Assembly (NCBI GenBank): GCA_017608295.1 | Contig: JAFCGF010000006.1 | Coordinates: 1 to 64,000 of the forward strand | Reading direction: 5' to 3' | DNA length: 64,000 nucleotides | Source of the DNA: Candidatus Woesearchaeota archaeon | GTDB lineage: Archaea; Nanoarchaeota; Nanoarchaeia; Woesearchaeales; JAGVZT01 | Shown here: piece after piece, positions 58,179-64,000 of the stretch | Numbering within the stretch: the stretch's first letter is position 1 | Layout: each line of letters opens with the position of its first letter | Translations under genes and position numbers: made by a program | The notes under the pieces: model-generated | What the model was told of the DNA's origin: nothing | Seen by the model: only the letters and a program-made list of their open reading frames with translations | Databases searched by the model: none

Positions 58179-58550
58179 ATGAAGCCATTGACGCCCACAT
58201 TACGGGAAAAGAAACGATACCTTGTTTTCGAGGTTATCTCCGATAAGCCAGTGGCATGGCCTGCTGTCCGTAAGACTATTAACGGAGCAGTGCTGCGCCA
58301 CATAGGTGAACTGGGCCATGCAAAAGCCGGGATGCAGCTCCTTGATGAGCAGTGGAACAAGAAACTCTTCAGGGGGATGCTGCGCACAACACACACGTCA
58401 TTAGACGAAATCCGCTCTTCTCTTGCTCTCATCCGTGATATCGAAGGTGTACCTGCAATCGTCCGTTCTGTGGGCGCTTCGGGTATCCTGAAGCGCGCAG
58501 TACTGCGCTACCTCGCGGAGGAAAATCAGAAAAATAAAGGAGGGAAATGA
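58179..58550 (+). CDS. rnp2: RNase P protein component 2 (Pop5)
   Basis: The protein is 123 residues. PTLREKKRYLVFEVISDKP at the start and RTTHTSLDEIRSSLALI near residue 68 match archaeal Pop5. It partners Rpp30 and the RNase P RNA in tRNA 5' processing. A TTG at 58125 would add 18 residues but has a poorly spaced ribosome site. The ATG 58179 lacks one too, so the start is uncertain. CTTTTATAAAC (58056-58066) is the promoter, leaving a leader with a GGTGT/ACACC hairpin near 58110-58125. It heads the proteasome-exosome superoperon. Confidence 0.88.
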   Translation: MKPLTPTLREKKRYLVFEVISDKPVAWPAVRKTINGAVLRHIGELGHAKAGMQLLDEQWNKKLFRGMLRTTHTSLDEIRSSLALIRDIEGVPAIVRSVGASGILKRAVLRYLAEENQKNKGGK

Positions 58551-58551
58551 A

Positions 58552-59367
58552 ATGGAAACCATGCCCCACCAATTGATGGGATACGACAGGGCCATCACAA
58601 TGTTCAGCCCTGACGGAAGGCTGCTCCAGGTGGAGTACGCTAAGAAGACAGTGAAGCAGGGTTCAACAGCTATTGGCCTCACTGCGAAGGACGGTGTTGT
58701 CCTCGTGACAGACAAGCGTATCGTGGACAAGCTCATTGTCCCTGAGAGTATCGAGAAGGTCTTTCAGATTGACGAGCACATAGGAGCCACTGCGTCGGGA
58801 ATCCTCTCTGATGCTAGGGTCCTCATCGAGAGAAGCCAGTTGAAGGCCCAGCAGCACAGAGTTGCTTACGGCACACCAATTGATGTGCTGAGCATCGTGA
58901 AGGACATCTGCAACCTTAAGCAGATCTGCACCCAGTCGGGCGGATTGAGGCCATTTGGCGTCTCTATTCTCGTCGCTGGAGTGGACAAGGCAGGCCCCCG
59001 CCTCTTTGAGACCAACCCTACTGGCATATTCTTCCAGTACAAGGCCACATCCATCGGAGAGGCAGAAACCGAGGTTGACCAAGTGTTGCACAAAGAGTAC
59101 CGTGAAGACCTTGACATCAATGGTTGCATCAAGCTCGCGTTGCGCGCGCTCTACCAGAGCCTAAGCGACTTTGAGATTAAGAGAATCGATGTGGGCTACG
59201 TTGACACAACTGACAAGGAATTCAAGAAGCTCCCTGTAGCAGAGATAGAGCGTCTTTTTGCGGATGTGAAGACCAAGACCAAGCCGGCTGCAAAGAAAAC
59301 GAGAAAACCAAAGAAGGAATCTGAAGAAAAGTCTGAAGATAATGCGCCGCCTGAGGGTATGGGCTAG
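58552..59367 (+). CDS. psmA: Proteasome subunit alpha
   Basis: The protein is 271 residues. YDRAITMFSPDGRLLQVEYAKK is the alpha signature and KQGSTAIGLTAKDGVVLVTDKR follows. The last 35 residues are a lysine/glutamate-rich tail (TKPAAKKTRKPKKESEEK) beyond the usual end. It forms the gate ring of the 20S proteasome; the beta subunit is not in the window. It starts two bases after the Pop5 stop. Confidence 0.97.
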   Translation: METMPHQLMGYDRAITMFSPDGRLLQVEYAKKTVKQGSTAIGLTAKDGVVLVTDKRIVDKLIVPESIEKVFQIDEHIGATASGILSDARVLIERSQLKAQQHRVAYGTPIDVLSIVKDICNLKQICTQSGGLRPFGVSILVAGVDKAGPRLFETNPTGIFFQYKATSIGEAETEVDQVLHKEYREDLDINGCIKLALRALYQSLSDFEIKRIDVGYVDTTDKEFKKLPVAEIERLFADVKTKTKPAAKKTRKPKKESEEKSEDNAPPEGMG

Positions 59368-59381
59368 TTGGGTGATGTTAT

Positions 59382-60110
59382 ATGAGTACACAAGGACGAG
59401 AGACATACGATAAGGCCAGAGTCTCGCTCAATCTGGCGCGCATCAGGAAGGGCGGAAAGAATTTTGAGATAGTTGTCGACGCAGACCGGGCAGTCGCGTT
59501 CCGCACTGGCTCGGATGTCGAGCTGCACGAGATATTGAAGAGCTCGGATATTTTCTCCGATGCGAAGAAGGGTGAGCTTGCCCCGGAAAATAGTTTTGAG
59601 GAGATTTTCGGCACAACGGACAAGGATGAGATAGCACGCCTCATCCTCAAGGAAGGGGAAATCCAGCTTACTGCAGACTACAGGCAGAAGCTCAGGGATG
59701 CCAAGCGGAAACGAATCATTACCATTATCCACCGCAACGGTGTCGACCCAAAGACGCATCTTCCTCATCCAGTGACGCGCCTTGAGAATGCCTTTAATGA
59801 GGCTAAGGTCAGGATAGATGAGTTCAAGAGCGCTGAGGATCAAATCAAGGACATTCTGGACAAGCTCAGGCCCGTCCTGCCAGTGAAGTTCGAGGTCGCT
59901 GAAATTGCTCTGAAGATTCCGGCAGAGCATGCTGCCCGCACATATGCTGCGGTGAAGAACTTCTCCAAGATTGTGCGTGAGGAATGGCAGAACGACGGCT
60001 CATGGGTGGCTCTTGTGCAACTGCCCGCCGGCCTAAGGGACGAGATGCTCGATGAGCTGAATAAGCTCGCCCACGGCAACGTCGAGGCCAAAGTAATAGA
60101 TAGTAAATAA
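59382..60110 (+). CDS. Ribosome maturation protein SDO1 (SBDS)
   Basis: The protein is 242 residues with the three SBDS domains: an N-terminal domain with YDKARVSLNLARIRKGGKNFEI and the LHEILKSSDIFSDAKKGELA helix, a middle three-helix bundle containing HRNGVDPKTHLPHPVTRLENA, and a C-terminal ferredoxin-like domain. It releases the anti-association factor from the large ribosomal subunit. It lies in the conserved psmA-SBDS-exosome operon. Confidence 0.97.
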   Translation: MSTQGRETYDKARVSLNLARIRKGGKNFEIVVDADRAVAFRTGSDVELHEILKSSDIFSDAKKGELAPENSFEEIFGTTDKDEIARLILKEGEIQLTADYRQKLRDAKRKRIITIIHRNGVDPKTHLPHPVTRLENAFNEAKVRIDEFKSAEDQIKDILDKLRPVLPVKFEVAEIALKIPAEHAARTYAAVKNFSKIVREEWQNDGSWVALVQLPAGLRDEMLDELNKLAHGNVEAKVIDSK

Positions 60111-60134
60111 TTGTCAAGAAAAGGTGTAAAAAAC

Positions 60135-61397
60135 ATGAATGAACAAAATGATAGGGAAAGAAAGCCCCGACGCGCCCCCCGCGGAGGAGGCTCTTATGGT
60201 TCACGAAGAGATGGACCAAGAGACAGTCCAAGAAGGGACAGTCCAAGAAGGGACGGTCCACGAAGAGACGCTCCGAGACGCGGTCCGAGAAGGGATTCAA
60301 GAAGGCCTCCACGATATGGGGGAAGAGACCGAAGAAGCGGAGGAAGAGACAGAAGGGATAACAGGGCGCCTCCAAAGCCACGGGAAAACCCCTTCGAGAT
60401 GACTGAGCCCGGGAAGCTCCCTGAGGGAGCAAAGCCCCCGCTCGTGGAGAACCGCGACATAGTGGTGCCTGGCCAGATGCTGTGCACAGGGCTTGATTAT
60501 CTGCCATCGAACGGCACGTTCCGGCGTGATGATGCAATTGTCGCTTCAGTGCTCGGTATCGTGAGGTTCAACGGCAGGCTGGTGAGCATTATCCCGCTGT
60601 CAGGCAGGTATCTGCCGATGGAAGGCGATGTCATCGTTGGTAGGGTCATAGACATCCTGTTGAGTGGCTGGCGCCTCGATATAAATTCGGCGTGGTCAGC
60701 TGTGCTCTCTATAACCAATACGAGCGGCTATATCCGCAAGGGAGAGGACTTGACCAAATATTACCGGCTTGGTGAGTATATGACCACAAAAATCATCCAG
60801 GTGACAAGCCAGAACCTCATCGATGTGACGATGAAGGCTGGTGGCATGCGGTCCCTTAAGGGCGGCAGGGTCATCACTGTCTCGGCGAACAAGGTGCCCC
60901 GCATCATTGGAAAGGCTGGCTCCATGATTGAGCAGGTGAAGAGTATGACTAAGTGCGATATTGTTGTCGGCCAGAATGGCATGGTGTGGCTCCAGGGTCA
61001 TCCAAAAAACGAAATCATCGCGGTGGAAGTCCTCCAAAAGATTGAGCGTGAGGCCCACACTGCAGGGCTGACAAAGCGCATCACTGAGTATCTTCAGAGC
61101 CGCATGGGTGAAATCAAGACTGCAGCTCCAAAGCCGGAAGTGAAGGCGGCAGAGAAGCCAGAAACTAAGGCTAAAGAGAAGCCGGCAGAAAAGCCGGTAG
61201 AACCTGTTGCTGAGGCTAAAGAAGCCAAGGCTCCTGAAGCAGCTGAGCCTAAGGTGCCAGTACCCAAGAAGAAGAAAGAGGAGAAGCCGGTGAAGAAGAA
61301 GGCCAAGGAAGAAAAGCCTAAGGCCGAAAAGCCTAAGAAGCCATCGATTGACGATGCCCTTGAAAAGGCTGCACCCGAACAGAAGGGAGGTGACTAA
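60135..61397 (+). CDS. rrp4: Exosome subunit Rrp4 with disordered basic and charged tails
   Basis: The protein is 420 residues, far longer than the usual 230-250. The core (about 85-330) has the N-terminal domain (RDIVVPGQMLCTGLDYLPSNGT), an S1 domain and a KH domain (KVPRIIGKAGSMIEQVKSM). It is the RNA-binding cap of the exosome. An added N-terminal stretch of about 80 residues repeats PRRD units encoded by tandem near-15-base repeats (about 60205-60300). A C-terminal stretch of about 85 residues repeats EKPxxK and AKEEKP units. AAGGTG stands eight bases before the ATG 60135. Confidence 0.95.
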   Translation: MNEQNDRERKPRRAPRGGGSYGSRRDGPRDSPRRDSPRRDGPRRDAPRRGPRRDSRRPPRYGGRDRRSGGRDRRDNRAPPKPRENPFEMTEPGKLPEGAKPPLVENRDIVVPGQMLCTGLDYLPSNGTFRRDDAIVASVLGIVRFNGRLVSIIPLSGRYLPMEGDVIVGRVIDILLSGWRLDINSAWSAVLSITNTSGYIRKGEDLTKYYRLGEYMTTKIIQVTSQNLIDVTMKAGGMRSLKGGRVITVSANKVPRIIGKAGSMIEQVKSMTKCDIVVGQNGMVWLQGHPKNEIIAVEVLQKIEREAHTAGLTKRITEYLQSRMGEIKTAAPKPEVKAAEKPETKAKEKPAEKPVEPVAEAKEAKAPEAAEPKVPVPKKKKEEKPVKKKAKEEKPKAEKPKKPSIDDALEKAAPEQKGGD

Positions 61398-61402
61398 TCA
61401 AA

Positions 61403-62116
61403 ATGGCATACAAGAAAAGAGTGGACGGCAGGAAGATGAACGAACCGAGAGCAATGGAGGCTGAGGCAGGCATCATCCCGCGGGCTGATGGCTCTGCAGT
61501 CTTTCGAACTGGTGACACAGTCGCCTATGCAGCTGTGTATGGCCCGAAAATGCTTCATCCGAGGTTCATGCAAGACCCTTCCAGGGGATTGCTGAGATGC
61601 CATTACAATATGATGCCTTTCGCAGGCTCTGGCGACAGGGTTCGCCCCGGAAGAAGCAGGCGCTCACAGGAGATAGCTCTGGTGACCCAGAAAGCACTGC
61701 TCCCTGTGTTGAAGCTTGAGGATTTCCCCAACGCTGTTGTTGATGTCTTCATCGAGTTTCCGCAGACAGACGCCGGCTCGAGATGCGCAGGAATCACTGC
61801 TGCGTCAATCGCACTGGCAGATGCCGGCCTCACCATGAAGGACATGGTCGCGGCAGTCTCTGTCGGAAGAGTCGATGATGCTGTGCTTGTGGACATGAAC
61901 TATGCAGAGGAATCCTATGAGGACGGCCCTGTGGCTGACGTGCCCATGGCGATGATTCCTTCCACAGGCGAAGTGACACTGCTCCAGATGGACGGGAAAA
62001 TAACAAAGGACATGCTGCTCAAGGCCCTTGAGCTTGGAAAGGATGCCATAAAGGAGATTTCCAAGGTGCAGCAGGATGCCTTGAGGAAAAAGTTTGATGT
62101 TGGTGATGCACAATGA
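61403..62116 (+). CDS. rrp41: Exosome complex exonuclease Rrp41
   Basis: The protein is 237 residues with an RNase PH fold. DGRKMNEPRAMEAEAGIIPRADGSA, the RNA-binding region with RGLLRCHYNMMPFA, and the phosphate/catalytic region VADVPMAMIPSTGEVTLLQMDG are intact. It is the catalytic subunit that degrades RNA 3' to 5'. It is coupled to rrp42 by a four-base overlap. Confidence 0.97.
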   Translation: MAYKKRVDGRKMNEPRAMEAEAGIIPRADGSAVFRTGDTVAYAAVYGPKMLHPRFMQDPSRGLLRCHYNMMPFAGSGDRVRPGRSRRSQEIALVTQKALLPVLKLEDFPNAVVDVFIEFPQTDAGSRCAGITAASIALADAGLTMKDMVAAVSVGRVDDAVLVDMNYAEESYEDGPVADVPMAMIPSTGEVTLLQMDGKITKDMLLKALELGKDAIKEISKVQQDALRKKFDVGDAQ

Positions 62117-62922
62117 CTAAGAACGAGATTAAGGACGACGAACTTAGGTCCACGGTCATCCGTTCCCTTGATAAAGGGGTACGATTTGACGGCCGCGAAG
62201 ACAATGAGGAATACCGGCCAATCGAGCTTTCCTCTAATATGAGCTGCAAAGCAGAGGGCTCTGCTCGCGTGCAGATTGGCGGTACTGTTGTTTTGGTCGG
62301 CATCAAGATGGGAATCGAGATGCCCTATCCAGACAGGCCTGAGCATGGAAAGCTCATGGTCAATACAGAACTGCTTCCGCTGTCGAACCCTGATTTCGAG
62401 AAAGGGCCGCCGAGTATACAGGCTATCGAATTGTCCAGAGTGGTGGACAGGGGCGTCCGCGAGAGCGATGTCATCCAAATAGAGAAGCTCTGCATCAAGC
62501 CGGGAGAGAAGGTGTGGTCAGTTATGATTGACATCTGCACTCTCAACGACGAGGGAAACCTCTTCGATGCAGCTGCCCTAGGTGCATTAGTTGCCCTGAA
62601 GACCTGTAAGTTTCCCAAGTACGATGAGAAAGAGGGTAAGGTAGATTACAAAGAGCATACTGACCCTCTGCCGCTTAACGAGATGCCTGTCGCTGTGACT
62701 GTGCTCAAGATAGGAACCCATTATCTTGTGGACCCATGCTACGCTGAGTGGCAGACCTATGATTCCCGACTGACAGTCGCGACTTTGAAGGACGGTACCA
62801 TCTGCGCGATGCAGAAGGGTGGGGACTATCCCCTGAGCCTTGAGGATATCGACAAAATGGTCAGCCTCGGCATGAAGAAGGCGAAGGAGCTCCGCAAGCA
62901 GGTCGACAAAATAAAGAAGTAG
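62113..62922 (+). CDS. rrp42: Exosome complex component Rrp42
   Basis: The protein is 269 residues with an RNase PH fold without the catalytic residues, the partner of Rrp41 in the hexameric ring. KGVRFDGREDNEEYRPIEL, GTVVLVGIKMGIEMPYPDRPEHG and SRVVDRGVRESDVIQIEKL are typical. It ends the superoperon; the L37Ae/rpp genes often found next are absent. Confidence 0.97.
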   Translation: MTKNEIKDDELRSTVIRSLDKGVRFDGREDNEEYRPIELSSNMSCKAEGSARVQIGGTVVLVGIKMGIEMPYPDRPEHGKLMVNTELLPLSNPDFEKGPPSIQAIELSRVVDRGVRESDVIQIEKLCIKPGEKVWSVMIDICTLNDEGNLFDAAALGALVALKTCKFPKYDEKEGKVDYKEHTDPLPLNEMPVAVTVLKIGTHYLVDPCYAEWQTYDSRLTVATLKDGTICAMQKGGDYPLSLEDIDKMVSLGMKKAKELRKQVDKIKK

Positions 62923-62959
62923 AGTTTTATTTTGTTTTTTATGCTATTTAGCGTGAGCC

Positions 62960-63376
62960 TTAGAACAGCGGCAATCCGCTCAGTACTGGCTCAAGCATGG
63001 GGCCTACGAGGGCCCAGGCATAGGGCGCAGCGACGACCAATACACCAATGATGAGCAGGTGGAACTTGCTTTCTCCCACTGAAGTATGCGGCACAAGTGC
63101 TGCCGCTGTACCAGTCTTTATTGCTGCGAGCAATCCTATGACAATCCTGATACCTAGGTCAACCATGGCATTCTCAGTGATGCCAAGAGGGATGATGGTC
63201 AGCACGAACGTGACGTTCATGCTCGCGAAGATGAAGAGCATCATGACAGGTAATGCGTGCAGTCCATGAGAAAACCACATGCCCGGCTCGTCCCTTGCGA
63301 GCATAATTAATTCTACAATCCCAATAATGAGTCCCATCACAATAGCTGGTCCTATGAGTAAGCCTTCGACTGCCAT
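62960..63376 (-). CDS. Four-helix membrane protein of unknown function
   Basis: The protein is 138 residues. Starting MAVEGLLIGPAIVMGLIIGIVELIML, it has about four hydrophobic segments (also LPVMMLFIFASMNVTFVL, IRIVIGLLAAIKTGTAAALV and LLIIGVLVVAAPYAWALVGP). The start at 63376 has GGAG seven bases ahead; the longer frame to 63436 would cross the promoter GATTTAAATAC (63394-63404). No family is recognised. Confidence 0.7.
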   Translation of the reverse strand: MAVEGLLIGPAIVMGLIIGIVELIMLARDEPGMWFSHGLHALPVMMLFIFASMNVTFVLTIIPLGITENAMVDLGIRIVIGLLAAIKTGTAAALVPHTSVGESKFHLLIIGVLVVAAPYAWALVGPMLEPVLSGLPLF

Positions 63377-63472
63377 ACATACACTCCAGCAAAAATCTGT
63401 ATTTAAATCTTTGTGTGAATGTGAATATTCCAACAATCTTTATATTGGCAGTTCCATTTACCCTGTACTATA

Positions 63473-63841
63473 GTGTATCCTGGGCAGCTGAACCACATCA
63501 AGAGGGCTTCATGGAGGGTGAAACCGATCCATGTGACGACAGATCACATAGAGACTCATCCCCTGTATCCAAAGAGGAGGCTCAATGACAGGCATGCCCG
63601 CAGGGTTGAGCAGTCTGTCCAGCGGAAAGGCCTGAAGGATGAGAAGCCCCTGAGAGTAAGGCCCCACCCTACGAAGAAAGGTCATTATCAGGTGATAGAT
63701 GGCCATCGGCGGCTTGAGGCAGCGAGAAGGGCGCATCCTGACGGGAAGATACCAATCGTCGTCGTGGAAGACTATCCTGAGGAGAAGTACGATAACCTCT
63801 ACAAAAAGAAGCCCTGGTGGAAGCGCCTGTTTGGCTTATGA
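63473..63841 (+). CDS. ParB/Srx-like N-terminal domain protein
   Basis: The protein is 122 residues. IHVTTDHIETHPLYPKRRL, KPLRVRPHPTKKGHYQVIDGHRRLEAARRA and IPIVVVEDY follow the ParB-like nucleotide-binding fold, with GHRRLEA in the place of the GxRRxxA motif. It has no DNA-binding helix-turn-helix. A basic tail KKKPWWKRLFGL ends it. It may be a stand-alone CTP- or ATP-binding protein, not a partition protein. The GTG 63473 lies about 27 bases after CTTTATATTGG, so it is leaderless. Confidence 0.75.
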   Translation: MYPGQLNHIKRASWRVKPIHVTTDHIETHPLYPKRRLNDRHARRVEQSVQRKGLKDEKPLRVRPHPTKKGHYQVIDGHRRLEAARRAHPDGKIPIVVVEDYPEEKYDNLYKKKPWWKRLFGL

Positions 63842-64000
63842 TTCAGTTTTTCTCAGTTTCTTTGCCTTCTGGTAGCGGCCGCGCTTCTCGACCTGCTCCA
63901 GGCGCGTAAAAATCTCATCCGCCGCCTTGTCTCCCAGTTCGCGCTGATATGCTTCAATAGCTTTCTGGAAGATATCTTTAGCGATGAGGGGGTGCTTTGA
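63836..64000 (-). CDS. C-terminal end of an unidentified protein (partial)
   Basis: A minus-strand frame enters from the right edge and ends with TAA at 63836-63838, giving 54 helical, charged residues (KDIFQKAIEAYQRELGDKAA, RLEQVEKRGRYQKAKKLRK). It overlaps the ParB-like gene end by six bases. The family cannot be named from this part. Confidence 0.6.
   Translation of the reverse strand, partial: SKHPLIAKDIFQKAIEAYQRELGDKAADEIFTRLEQVEKRGRYQKAKKLRKTES

Noticed and set aside
60139..60402. An acidic 87-codon frame overlapping the start of rrp4
   Set aside because: It is the shifted reading of the PRRD repeat DNA; the rrp4 frame continues into a conserved core.
1..64000. CRISPR arrays, insertion sequences with transposase genes, rRNA genes
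   Set aside because: No regularly spaced repeats, no transposase motifs and no rRNA segments were seen on either strand.

Overview
The window comes from an archaeon. It encodes archaeal exosome subunits (Rrp4, Rrp41, Rrp42), a proteasome alpha subunit, SBDS, the RNase P protein Pop5, NOP5, the transcription factor TFE, RNA polymerase subunit RpoF, ribosomal protein L21e and Pth2. Many genes start 25-30 bases after an archaeal TATA box, so they look leaderless. Surface proteins with a short basic lysine-glycine-glutamine signal region recall DPANN lineages such as Woesearchaeota. However, the redox gene set is richer than most of those genomes carry, so the lineage is left open.

Layout. 0.1-7.7 kb (minus strand) is a tight operon, in transcription order hdrA, hdrC, hdrB, an SdhB/TfrB-type iron-sulfur protein, a fumarate reductase flavoprotein, then both fumarase subunits. 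Divergent from it, 7.9-13.7 kb (plus) holds a HypA-like protein without its zinc domain, a second hdrA, mvhD, mvhG, mvhA, a hydrogenase maturation protease and a TusA-like protein. Together they suggest an H2-linked, flavin-bifurcating heterodisulfide-reductase module wired to fumarate/succinate instead of, or beside, a heterodisulfide. 13.7-21.5 kb holds a B12-dependent methionine synthase operon, a mechanosensitive channel, an FGGY sugar kinase and a MeaB GTPase.

21.5-27.2 kb is an accessory island. It has gene tails with the same two sequences recurring around different cargo, two HExxH proteins, a two-gene operon with an MbcA/ParS-type domain, a GIY-YIG-like small protein and an HTH-nucleotidyltransferase/HEPN pair. 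27.2-34.5 kb returns to core genes (DUF655, rpoF, L21e, TFE, a radical SAM protein, Nudix, sucC, sucD). sucC and sucD are bridged by a tiny translationally coupled reading frame and two perfect hairpins.

34.5-42.8 kb contains a probable structured RNA and two giant surface proteins. 42.9-51.2 kb holds tRNA-Leu(CAG) with a long structured leader, AIM24-like and NOP5 genes, a ureohydrolase, Pth2 and a cysteine-rich surface protein of 1120 residues. 51.2-57.4 kb holds a complete glycine cleavage operon (gcvT, gcvH, gcvPA, gcvPB) and a bacterial-type GroEL. 58.2-62.9 kb is the Pop5-proteasome-SBDS-exosome superoperon.

Succinyl-CoA ligase, fumarate reductase, fumarase, MeaB, the glycine cleavage system and cobalamin methionine synthase fit a partial C4-dicarboxylate route plus folate-type one-carbon metabolism, with H2 and ferredoxin as redox currency. 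This integration is inference from gene content.
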